The position numbers and the translations under genes were made by a program. 64,000 nucleotides of DNA from contig NC_071343.1 in the NCBI RefSeq assembly GCF_027744825.2, forward strand, positions 16,426,366 through 16,490,365. Reading direction: 5' to 3'. Numbering within the stretch: the stretch's first letter is position 1; each line of letters opens with the position of its first letter. The DNA comes from Synchiropus splendidus (lineage: Eukaryota; Chordata; Actinopteri; Syngnathiformes; Callionymidae). Of the stretch, positions 1 to 10,400 are shown in pieces. Below the pieces are notes generated by a model that saw nothing but the letters and a program-made list of their open reading frames with translations, searched no databases and was not told where the DNA came from.

Positions 1-179
1 ATGTTTGAATTAATTCATTTTGCACATAGCAACACAGTATAGTCGTATATCATTTTAAACATTTCTTTTATATCTATTTCATTTAGTGGTTTCTTACAAT
101 TCTTGTTTTCTTATTTGTGTTACTTGTTTTCATTAACTCCTCCATCTTTGGTGATCATGATCCAATAGTTCCAATAGTG

Positions 180-330
180 TAGGAGAGAAAGCTTCCCAGC
201 AATGTGGAGGATACACCCAAAGCAGGACATCAGGTCCATCCATTCATGGAGGCTGCTTTGACAACACTGGTTCCACTGTCAGACATTAGGCACACCTCTC
301 GTCTGAACCCCACTCTTGAAGGACATTCCT
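180..330 (-). pseudogene. hAT-like transposase fragment (left arm copy)
   Basis: The minus strand encodes a broken peptide with the pattern DSG-x-x-VVKAA-x-x-NGW followed by a GCIL stretch. This resembles the middle of ZBED-type hAT transposases, where a TDSGTN-like motif precedes a conserved Cys-Phe-Gly-His block. The copy at 49,800-49,910 in the right arm is better preserved and is followed there by the clear C-terminal hAT domain (50,228-51,189), which supports this reading. Stops and frameshifts are present, so it is a relic. Confidence 0.4.
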
Positions 331-680
331 CAGACCCCACGCTATGTTTTCACCAGTGTGGTCCTCTGGGAAAAAGCTTGTATGCAGACAATGGCTCTTC
401 AAAAGCCAATCCTTTGTAAGGTGGTGACTGGTGAAGCTGAAGCACAGGTCCACCTTTCTTTCTTGTCCACAGGTCGGTTATTGAGGCGTAAAACTCCATC
501 AGACACAAAGTGACCAGCTAGCAACGCCGGCTGAAACTCAGGAGTTGATATCCATGCTGGAGTAATCAGTTGAATGAGCTCCAGCTGCGTTGCCATTAAG
601 ATGGATTGAGTGGAATGAGAACAGGAAAGCAAGACTCGGAACACAGGAAGTAACAAAATAAAAGCACCAAAAACCCAAAC

Positions 681-895
681 TATGACAATATCTGAACCAA
701 CAGCTGGGTGGCGTGCCCTTGTATGAAGCCAAATCAGTGTTCTCAACTTCTTCCATGTACATGTTCTTCCCAACTATGGGAGACATTGGGGACCCCATTG
801 CACAACCGTGTTTTTGTCTGTAAAAGGATCAATTGTATTGGAAGTAGGTGGTGAGGCAAATGTCCAACAATTCACATATGTTCTCTGGTGAGAGA
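681..895 (-). pseudogene. Penelope-like reverse transcriptase fragment (left arm)
   Basis: Read on the minus strand from 895 down to 681, the peptide runs ICELLDICLTTYFQYN, a stop, SFYRQKHGCAMGSPMSPI, then YMEEVE and GTPPSCWFRY. The GCAMGSP-SPI block and the W-FRY segment are the reverse-transcriptase palm region typical of Penelope-like elements; the catalytic YVDD that should follow WFRY is lost. The adjoining GIY-YIG part of the same kind of element (940-1424) lies on the opposite strand, so the element was broken and partly inverted before the arm duplicated. Confidence 0.6.
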
Positions 896-939
896 CTGGT
901 TCTGTCAGGTACTGAGATCATGGCTTTCTTCACGGCTCA

Positions 940-1424
940 TGGTTTCCTTCTTACCGCGGCATTGTTATTCCCTACGTGGCCGGGGGGTCTCTGAGAAACT
1001 CTGAAGAATCTTTGGCAAACATGAAGTCCGGGTTCAGTTCAAACCATGCAACACCTTAAGACAGAAACTCGTCCATCCCAAAGACAAAATGCCTCATCAC
1101 GAAAGGAGTAATGTGGTTCATGCAGTCCAGTGCAGCCAAGAGTCCCAGACCTTTACATTGGAGAATCTAAACAACCTCTCCACAAACGAATGGCCCAACA
1201 CAGGAAAGCTAACTCCTCTGGCTGGCAAGACTCACAAGAAACACTCTTTTGAAGACAGCGATGTCCACATTTTGGCAAAAGAAGACCGGTGGTTTAAAAG
1301 AGGAGTGAAAGAGACCATTTTTGTTAAAGTGGGAAAACCCTCTCTAAACAGAGGTGGAGGACTGAGACACCATCTTTCATCCTCATACAATGCTGTCCTG
1401 AACACCCTCCCTAGGCAGATTTAG
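940..1424 (+). pseudogene. Penelope-like element C-terminal (GIY-YIG) region, left arm
   Basis: The + strand reads IVIPYVAG, then FKPCNTLRQKLVHPKDK, then an open stretch 1089-1424 with SNVVHAVQCS, HSFEDSDVHILA, RWFKRGVKE and SLNRGGGLRHHLS. This is the conserved linker and GIY-YIG endonuclease portion of Penelope-like elements, which use it for target-site cleavage. The segment that should carry the GIY...YIG core after AVQCS is scrambled, so catalysis is unlikely. It ends at TAG 1422-1424. The right-arm copy is at 48,714-49,173 on the minus strand. Confidence 0.65.
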
Positions 1425-1698
1425 CCATTGAACTAGGCATGGACAGGTCCTTCACACCTGGACAGTGTGGTATCAACATCTGAATAGCCCCAATTGCCAC
1501 CTGGGCTACGATCAGCATTTGCATTAATGGCCCATCAATATCCATTCCCAATGGTCGGGGACCCATAAGCACATCCCCATTAGCATAATGCTGACTCTTG
1601 TCACCCATCACACTGGATTGGCTCCACCCCTCTCCATTAACACTTTTGCCCATTCAACTGGCCTGATATAAGCCTGAACTCCAACCCAGCTCTTAGAA

Positions 1699-1729
1699 CT
1701 GACGAAGCCTCCTGGATAGAAGGCGAAAC
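1699..1729 (+). ncRNA. Hammerhead-ribozyme-like core in Penelope tail (left)
   Basis: The sequence has CTGACGA (fits CUGANGA) at 1699-1705, a stem II whose arms GCCT (1707-1710) and AGGC (1721-1724) pair, then GAAAC (1725-1729). This is the spacing of the hammerhead catalytic core, and Penelope-like elements are known to carry small type I hammerheads in their terminal repeats. I cannot see a good stem III with a cleavage triplet right after GAAAC, so this copy may be inactive. It lies about 275 bp after the GIY-YIG reading frame, as expected for the element tail. Confidence 0.5.
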
Positions 1730-2243
1730 ATTTTCTTTGACTATTGCTAGTCTGGTTGACCTGATTCAAACCTTTGCTGTCTCCAGTACTTACTTACTAC
1801 AACCTCTGAGCTCAGTGAGTGTCCTCTTGTTGGCTCTGATAATGGTGACCCTGTGATGTCCTGATGCTGCTGTATAACGCTAGTGTGTTTGGCACAAAGG
1901 CACGGAATAGTTACAGTGGAAAAAAAATGATGTCCAGGGTCTGAGCAGCCAGAGGTTAGTCTCCACAGCAACTGACTCCAACCTTTTAACCCAAGGTGTG
2001 CACCTCTGCCAGGAGATCCCTAATCTGCTACGTTCACCAGAACACACAGGACCACAGTTCTTTCCAGCAATTGCCAGTTTGTCATCATATCCTGATTCAC
2101 AAACCAGTCTTTTCTTGCAGTGGTAGGAGCATCTCTCAACGCTTCAGCCTGCTGAAGACTGATGCCAGTTAGAATCACCTTGGTAAATCGAGTAGTTGCA
2201 GCAAACTGATGACAAAACGTTTACTCTGTGGAACTGGAGTCTG

Positions 2244-2306
2244 CACCGCCTGGACTCTTCCGTCCAGCAGACAACAGGTACTGATTGTAGCTCAGCTCAG
2301 CTATAT
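2244..2306 (-). pseudogene. Fossil NLR LRR-exon fragment (left arm)
   Basis: Read on the minus strand this matches pieces of the NLR LRR exon: CTGAGCTACAAT, then TTGTCTGCTGGACGG and a run equivalent to AAGAGTCCA. The right-arm copy at 47,702-47,775 retains more of the exon. It is far from any intact NLR gene and is fused to transposon-like sequence, so it is a relic carried along with the transposon block. Confidence 0.5.
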
Positions 2307-3289
2307 ATATATATAAGTCTGGCCAACTGTATAAGGAGACTACGTCCTCCACAAAAGAAATTACTTGCAACTAACTGGAGAAATTATGGAGAGTCAGCAA
2401 CAATCTACGGATTGTTTCATGTCGATGAATATACATATATGTATATATATATGTACACTCGTATATTTATTGTGCATTTCAAAATGCTCGGGTAATTTAA
2501 CTTGTTGCTGGCTAATTCAGGCGCCTTCAATGTTTGGCCTTTTCTTAATTTGACAAAACAACTGTTTTGTCGTGAGCGCACTCCAATTCCACAGCCAATA
2601 AATCCGCAATAGCAATTTTCTCCACCACCTTCTTCATACTAATTACAATCCGACTACAACAAACCAAGATTTTCCGGAGTATCCTCCCACTTCGTCATCA
2701 TCTCGGGAGCGCCCCGTGCTGCCGCCGCCTGGTCTCGTAAGCTCTCGATCGGTGCTGCGTCCGCCTGGCTGTGCCTGAACGCACCCATTGAGGAGAGGTC
2801 ATTGTGGAACTAATGTTAAATGTGACGGTGTTGGAGTGAAGGAGCCAGGTGACGGTGCATGTGTACGCGTGAGTCTGAAGCCCAAAGTGCCTGGTCCGAG
2901 TATATGTCGTAGAAGTTGATGTTAAATCTCTCCGTTCAAGACAACACTTTGCTCTCCATTTGAGCTTTTGATGAAGAAAAGTACAAAATGATCAACTCAA
3001 ACGAGAGGGAATATGGCGACGCACGTGCCGCTTATAGGGGCGGCGGTTGACTGCTGACACTGCAGGACACTTGCGGGGATTGGTGGTTAATAGTTGGCAA
3101 TAGCAACATCGCCATCTCCTGGAGGGATTGATGATAGTAAGGAAAGAAGAAGGTCGAGCTGTTCCTCCTGTCTCCCTCCATGTTCAACAGTCCCCATTGT
3201 CATATTTTGGGAGACAACAGCAGTTCACTGGTACTTTTGCTTTTTATTATACTCAACCACTCAACACTCAGACCTAACCATGTTTCCTG

Positions 3290-3292
<3 letters not shown>
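2307..3292. other. Unassigned flank, no gene seen
   Basis: This region has short AT-rich steps near 2,440 and no supported coding exon. A GC-richer patch at 2,690-2,810 is matched at 47,195-47,330 in the right arm. The site equivalent to the Gypsy insertion falls at about 2,819-2,823 (AACTA/AGTTC region) and is empty here. Confidence 0.6.

Positions 3293-3372
<80 letters not shown>
3293..3372. repeat. (AT)n microsatellite
   Basis: About 40 uninterrupted AT units. It and the next AT tract bracket a 179 bp segment that is in the opposite relative orientation in the other arm. Confidence 0.97.
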
Positions 3373-3375
<3 letters not shown>

Positions 3376-3548
3376 CAGGAAGATAAGTGCATTAGAGTGT
3401 CTAGTTTGAGAAATAGACGCCTCACAGGTCCTCAACTGTCAGCTTCATTAAATGGTAGCCGCAAAATGCCAGAGGAAGTTTGGAAAATGTTTGAAGGAAA
3501 CAGTTATTATTTCAAATACAAATCATTATTTCTAACCTTGTCAATCAA

Positions 3549-3551
<3 letters not shown>

Positions 3552-3607
<56 letters not shown>
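3552..3607. repeat. (AT)n microsatellite
   Basis: About 28 AT units. It is the second of the pair bracketing the segment 3,373-3,551. Confidence 0.97.
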
Positions 3608-3612
<5 letters not shown>

Positions 3613-4825
3613 ACAAGGTCTCATACATTTTATCCTCTCCTTGAATTCACAGGTGCTACAGCTGCGAGGACAGTCTTCACCGTCTCATCTGCCTTCTGTG
3701 CTTAATGAAACCTGGATGTTGTAAATGGATTCCACTCTGCCAAATGCTGAGGTCACTTCTCTCACCTGGGAGTCCAGCAGACTCTTTACAGGTGTGGCTT
3801 AAGATTGAGGGCTTTGTTTTTTGCACAGATCTCCTCTCATCAAAATGACCACAGTGATGTGGTTCAGTAGCTGCCGTTCATTCAAAACTTTAAACTACTT
3901 ACCTTTCAGCACCAGGATTGGAGAATGGTGGCAATATCCAAAGCCACTTTCCATTCATCTGGAGTCCCCTCTCTTCCCTGTTGCTCTGTTCCCTGAGTGT
4001 GCCCTGTTTCTCTCTCTTCCCCCTTTCAACCCTTTCGTCCCGCCAGACCTCACACAAAAATACATGTGGGCAATACAGGGGGTATGGTCCCATTGCAGGT
4101 ACTTTTTCTGTGCTAAAACCATGTTGCTGGCGCAGTGTGTGTGTGTGACCACTAACATTCTTGTCTCTCAGACTCTGTTCCTGTGGGGTGTCAAGGAGGA
4201 TGCTGCAGAACCTGTTCCATGTGCTGGAGAGTCATTTATTCTTGTTATGTTTTGAAAAAAAAAAACCAGTTTTTAAAATCTTCCTCTGTTATTTTATTTG
4301 TCTTCTAACATTACCCTGATCAGAGTGCCTGCATTCTTCCCTCAGTGGTGATATTTTGCTGACCTTTTACTTGTTCACATGGTGGCAAACACCAGGCCAA
4401 GATGATTTAGACGATGCCTCATGATTAATATTGTTGTTATGCATAAGTCTAAGGCATCAGAGGCTCTGAGGTTGGACATTGATACCATGCAATGATGCCA
4501 AACCACTTCTTCATTCAAGCAGTAAAATGCATGCAGTGTGTCTGTAAACAGAAAAATTGCAAAATTTGGTCAAAATTGTTTAACAGCATGCCATGTTTGA
4601 CACTTTGTTTTATTTGTAATATGTTGGTAAAGTCAAATAAATTGACGTTTAAATCCAAGTACACTTCAATCGCAGTATTGCGTGTCGCCGACAGGTGGCG
4701 AAACTAAGAACCGTAAGACTCAAAAAAGATTTGTTCTTTTTACCGAACGAGAGTTAATGAACTGAGTCACTAAAACGAACTGTTTTGCCCATCACTCCCT
4801 GCGTGTGTGAGCGGGGGGCCGCTGC
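3608..4825. other. Unassigned NLR-1 5' flank
   Basis: Matched in the right arm at 40,880-42,100. Open frames of up to 144 codons occur here, but they have no recognised domain and are preserved only as far as recent duplication explains. Nothing here supports a gene. Confidence 0.5.
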
Positions 4826-5035
4826 ATGTGGGAGGGGTTGCCGAAAGAGTGACGTCTCTCCAGAAGTGAAGATGTGCCGGTGCGTGTCCAGCTCTGAATG
4901 TGCGCTTCTGTGCAGTTTGGCTGTGACAAAGTCACAAACCAAGTAACGCTCTGTCCCAGACTCGCCTCATCCCTGTCCCAGCTCCAGCTGACAACAGGAC
5001 ATCAAACCCTGGAGTGCGCCCTCCAGCCTCGGAGG
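4826..5035 (-). repeat. Segment shared with TIR element at 56,289-56,970
   Basis: The reverse complement of this stretch recurs inside the TIR-flanked element at 56,557-56,781, with blocks such as CACTTCTGGAGAGACGTCAC and GGGACAGGGATGAGGCGAG nearly unchanged. The right arm has it at 40,700-40,880 but has lost about 57 bp. It lies within 900 bp upstream of the NLR start codon, so part of the NLR upstream region is shared with a mobile repeat. Confidence 0.75.
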
Positions 5036-5101
5036 TATGAGTGGAGTAATACTTCCTGTTGGCGGAGACGATCTTTGTCCTGACTCAGCCTGACAGTATA
5101 G

Positions 5102-5113
5102 GAAAGTGAAAGT
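5102..5113 (+). promoter_or_regulatory. ISRE/IRF-type motif upstream of NLR-1
   Basis: The sequence GAAAGTGAAAGT fits the interferon-stimulated response element pattern GAAANNGAAANN. It is about 600 bp upstream of the proposed start codon. The right arm has one base changed here (see 40,629-40,638). The transcription start is not visible, so a promoter role is inference. Confidence 0.4.
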
Positions 5114-5713
5114 CAAATCAAAGTTCGTGGCACTTGGGTTCTTTTGACCGTCACTGAAGGTTGTGAGAGAAGGGAAGCTAAATAAAGCATCTGAAGAGGA
5201 AACGGTGAGTTTGTCGAACGGTGGTGTCATCGTGCATCTGTGTTTTGAAGCTTCCAAACGTGAACTTCTTGCAAAAAGGGAGTAAAACAAAACGACGCAG
5301 CGAATGTTCCGGATTATTCCCTCCTCATTCTGGGGATTGTCTGAATCGAGTGGTTATCACTTGTTCCTTTGCAAATATAATCGAATAAGTTGTTACAACT
5401 CGACTTGTGAGGGGAATAAAAAATGAGAGCGAGTATCAATTCCCGCCAGTAGGTGTCAGTGTTTAGGCGTGACCGGCGGAGACAGCTGAAGAAGTGTGTT
5501 CTTCGACGTTCTGTGTTTCTCACCGGCGAGTCTCGTCCATCATGAACCGAAGTGTGGCATTGAATGTGAACGACAAACATGAGCAGCAGCTCTGATTCTG
5601 ATCTTTTACAGGACACAGCAGCTCGCGCACAGGGTGAGCTCCATCGATGAACGAGTTTCTGTGAGCAGAGCAGAAGAAGAAGCTGAGCTCAGCTGGAAGC
5701 TCCACCTCCAAAC

Positions 5714-7489
5714 ATGGACACAAGTCAGAGCAGAGAGCTGCTCCCAGGTCAGTGACCTCCCACCTGTCCACAAGGGACAGGAAATATGAAAATATGAAGA
5801 TACATTTGGTCATTTGAATATATTATCATCATATCATGTCATATTATGTATCATATTCCATATGTCGGACACTACAGTCTCTCTTGAGTCTGTTTTATGA
5901 TGAAACCTAGTAGTGGAGTTTGTCTCCGACATCATCATTTTATGTTTAAATATAATCGTAAACTGAGTGTAGAGATGAGAAATGCAATGTTTCACATTTC
6001 TTGTGTCTGACAGACAGCTCTGCCAGCTTTATTTAGGGGTTAAATTGAGCCGTCTGTCTGCTGTGTCTCATGTCTCTTAACAGTCTACTTTAACTATGGA
6101 CCAGTTTGGACACATTTCCTCGATGCTATTGAATAAATATTAGAAGTCGTGTGAATACATGATCATCTTAGTCATATTCTATTCTCCAAATCATCTCACA
6201 AACTGTCAGTCCTTTGTCCCATGTGATGAAAAATCTTTTCTCTTGATTAAAATGTTTTTTTTTTTTTCATTGGCATCTTTGAAGACACATTGCCCGAATC
6301 AGAATTTGTTAATGGTCTCTAACTGATGCCGGGTCGTAGTATTAGCGCTGCCTGTGAGAGTGTGTCTGCGATCAGTGAACCCTAATGGGGGACGTGAACC
6401 AAAGTCCACCACACTCTCCACACCTGTCACACCCCGATGTCGGCTGTCAAACGCAGCGGAGTTGGATAGCATGGCGCCGTCGTGGTCTCGACGTGTTCAT
6501 TTATGCAAGTCCAAGGCAGAGTGAGATTGACTTTGTTCTGCTGCTCTAAATCTGATGACTGAAGTTCTGTTGTTGACAAGAACCATCCGTGATGATGCTG
6601 CTGTGTTTGTGTGAAGGTGTGGACAGAGAGGAGGAGGAAGCTCCTCCCTCTAAAGCCCCTCTGGGTGAGGACCATGGCAGCCAGACCAGAGCTCAGAGGT
6701 GAGAAGATCAGTTCTCCTGTCAGAGCTCCAAATACTTGAAACCATTTTCACACTGCAACTTCTGTGTTCAGATCAAAGCCACTCACATCAGAAGCTGCTG
6801 GACGACAACATGGACCTGCTCCCAGCTGTGAGTCTCTGAAGAGTGATGCGTCGATGGGAAGATATATTGACTTCAGAGGAGGACAGGACCATCAGAGGAG
6901 GAGCAGGTGAGAGACTGAGCAGGAGGAACACTGAGGGGACCTCTAGCGGTCAGACGGCGAATCACAGTGTTGATCAAAGTTGAGTCTCCATCAGGTTTAA
7001 ACAGGAGAAACCAGAAGAGTCTGAACTCAGCTGTGTGTCTCTGAAGAGTGATGCGTCGATGGATCTTCTTATTGATTTCAAAGGTGGACAAGAGCCTTCA
7101 GGAGAAAGGTGAGGTTTTCTGTCCCTCTCCACTCATGGGATTGTTGGGTGTGATCAAAGGTCTCTGAGGCTCCTTCTACTTGGACTGAAGCACTCAGATG
7201 TTCACCAGCTTCATCTCAGTTGATATGTCAGCATGGACATGTGTGACAAAGTTCACGTCTGTTTCATCTGGTTTCCATGAATCTGGAGCTAGATTGTTCT
7301 GTTTCAGCTGAGCTGCACCTGGAAGAGTCGCAGTCTGAGTCTTGACCTTCATCAGATCATCAGTGTCCTTGTGAAAGTAGAGCTGATTTGCTGCCTGATG
7401 TTCTTCACAGAGAGGATCGGCAGGTCTCAGATGTTCTGAGTCTCCAGTGTGTCCAGCAGCATCAGACAGATCTGGACTTCACACTTCAG
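5714..7489 (+). CDS. NLR-1 exons 1-5, N-terminal short-repeat exons
   Basis: Exon 1 (34 nt coding) starts the protein; exon 2 gives [19 protein letters not shown]; exon 3 ends in [18 protein letters not shown]; exon 4 in [18 protein letters not shown]; exon 5 is 79 nt. The shared [15 protein letters not shown] block shows exons 3 and 4 are tandem duplicates. Such short PPSK/SLKSD-type exons precede FISNA in many teleost NLRs. Exon 5 restores phase 0 before exon 6. No death-domain fold is recognisable in these exons. Confidence 0.8.
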
Positions 7490-10400
7490 GTGTGTTCAAG
7501 TGTTAGCTCCGCCTGCTAACTACAACAGATGCTAACTCACCAGACAGGATTCTGGTCACCTCTGAAGGTCAGCAGGTTTTCTTTCTGTCACATGATCAGG
7601 TCACATGTTTGTATTTCAGCTGCTTGAGGAGACAGTCATGGCCCTGGTGAAGAAGGAAGTGAGGAGAGTCCAAAGGTTCCTCAGTCCAGATGATCCCAAA
7701 TACCAGGATGATGAGGAAGAGGTGAAGGTGAATTGTGATGAGGAGCAGATGAGGAGCAGCAGAGAAGCTTTCCTGGACTTCATCATGAACCTCCTGAGGA
7801 GCATGGAGGAGGAGGAGCTTGCTGGTCGAGTGTGGAGCAGTAAGAGGATTTGAACCTTCAACCTGCTGAATGTGAATCCTTCAATCTAAAAGTCCATTTG
7901 AGCTGAAATATCTGGAGCTGATGTGAAGAATGATCTGGAGCTTGATCAGCTTCACCTTCCATAATCCTCTGATCATGTGACTTCTCTCTTCACTCAGTAA
8001 GTCCTGCTGGAGGGTGTGCAGGACGACTGAAGAGGAGCCTGCAGAAGAAGTTCCATAGTGTGTTTGAGGGGGTGGCTAAAGCAGGAAACTCCGCCCCTCT
8101 GAATCAGATCTACACAGAGCTCTACATCACTGAGGGGGGCACAGACCAGGTCAACCAGGAACACGAGGTCCGACAGATCGAAGCAGCAACCAGGAACCAG
8201 ACCAGAGCAGAAACTACCATCAAACAAGAAGACCTCTTTAAAGCCTCACCTGAGAGAGAGGGACCAATCAGGAGCCTGCTGACGAAGGGCGTGGCTGGCA
8301 TTGGGAAGACCCTCCTGACACAGAAGCTGACTCTGGACTGGGCTGAAGACAAAGCCCACCAGAACTTCCAGCTCATGTTTCCTTTCACCTTCAGAGAGCT
8401 GAACCTGCTGAAAGAGAAGAAGTTGAGTTTGGTGGAACTTGTTCATCGCTTCTTTCCTGAAACCAAAGAATCAGGACTCAGCAGCTTTGAACGAGTCCAG
8501 GTTCTGTTCATCTTGGACGGTCTGGACGAGTGTTGACTCCCTCTGGACTTCAACAGTCGGGTCCTGACAGAAGCTACAGAGTCCACCTCAGTAGACGTCC
8601 TGCTGACCAACCTCATCAGGGGGAAGCTGCTTCCCTCAGCTCACCTCTGGATAACCACCCGACCTGCAGCAGCCAATCAGATCCCTCCTGAGTGTGTGGA
8701 CATGGTGACAGAGGTCAGAGGGTTCACTGACCTCCAGAAGGAGGAGTACTTCAGGAAGAGGTTCAGAGATGAGGAGCAGACCACCATCATCTCTCACATC
8801 AGGAGCTCACGAAGCCTCTACATCATGTGTCACATCCCCATCTTCTGCTGGATCACTGCCACAGTTCTGGAGGACATGTTGAAGAGCAGAGAGACCAGAC
8901 AGCTGCCCAAGACCCTGACTGAGATGTACATCCACTTCCTGGTGGTTCAGGCCAAAGTCAAGAAGATCAAGTACCATGGAGGAGCTGGGACAGACACAGT
9001 TTGGGATCCTGAGAGCAGGAAGATGATTGAGTCTCTGGGAAAACTGGCTTTTGAGCAGCTGCAGAGAGGAAACTTGATCTTCTATGAATCAGACCTCACA
9101 GAGTGTGGCATCGACATCACAGCTGCTGCAGTTTACTCTGGAGTCTTCACACAGATCTTCAGACAGGAGAGAGGACTGTACCAGGACAAGGTCTTCTGCT
9201 TCATCCACCTGAGTCTTCAGGAGTTTCTGGCTGCTCTTCATGTCCGCCTGATGTTCTTCAACTCTGGAGTTGTTCTGCTTGATTCACAACAAACATCTGT
9301 ACTGACAAGACTCTTTAGAAACAAAAGTGTTCCAGCACATTTCTACCAGAGAGCAATAAATGAAGCTGTAGAAAGTCCAAATGGACATCTGGACTTGTGC
9401 CTGCGCTTCCTCCTGGGTCTTTCTCTGCAGAGCAGCCAGAGTCTCCTTCCAGGTTTGTTGACACAGATAGGAAGTAGCTCCTGGACCCGTCAGGACACAG
9501 CAGAGCTCATCAAGAAGAAGATCAGTGAGAAAGTGTCTCCAGAAAGAATCATCAATCTGTTCCACTGTCTGAGTGAAGTGAAGGACACTTCTCTAGTGGA
9601 GCAGGTCCAACAGCAGCTGAGATCAGGACGTCTCTCCACAGATCAACTGTCTCCTGCTCAGTGGTCCACCCTGGCCTTCATCTTACTGTCCTCAGAGGAA
9701 GATCTGGAGGTGTTTGACCTGAAGAAATACTCTGCTTCAGAGGAGGTTCTTGAGAGGCTGCTGCCTGTGGTCCAAGCTTCAAAGGAAGTTCTGTGAGTGG
9801 ATCAAACACTGAAACATCTCTGATAATGTGAACTGAACATGAACATTTGATTTCCTTGTTCTTTTTATTCAGACTTAGAGACTGTCAGCTGTCAGAGAGA
9901 AGTGGTTCCCTTCTGTCCTCAGTCCTCAGCTCTCCGTCCTCTCGTCTGACACAACTGGATCTGAGCTGGAACAGGGACCTGAAGGATCCAGGAGTGAAGC
10001 TGCTGTCTGCTGGACTGAAGAGTCCACACTGTCACCTGGAGACTCTCAGGTCAGAACACATCATTTGTCCAGCTTCAGAGCTGAAATGTGAAAGTCAGAG
10101 GTGGAGACTCCAGCTTCAGAGAGTCACAGTTTTCCAATCAGTTTGCTCTTCAATGCAGCAGCTGATTCTCAGTGGCATCAGTCTCCAGCAGGTTCCTCCT
10201 GCAGTCATGTGACTGTGAGTTATTGAGGAGAGGCTTGTTCTCCCTCATTCACACAGAGGTTTGCGGTCCTGCTTCATGAAACCAAAACACCAGAGTTGCT
10301 GCTCAATTCCGGGAAAACCAACTCAGGCTTTTCACTGAACCACCTTTCTGAAACATGCCCCGGCATCGTCCCACTATTCTGAACAGGACTTCACTGTGGG

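Noticed and set aside
3094..3705. 203-codon frame with long Tyr-Ile runs
   Set aside because: The runs are translation of (AT)n microsatellite; the frame has no domain.
3821..4255. 144-codon frame, also 41,381-41,875 in the other arm
   Set aside because: Conservation between arms is explained by recent duplication; no recognisable domain or splice context.
8534..8536. Selenocysteine or programmed readthrough of the TGA in NLR-1
   Set aside because: The paralogue has Arg CGA at this codon and no SECIS-like structure was seen; a point mutation is simpler.
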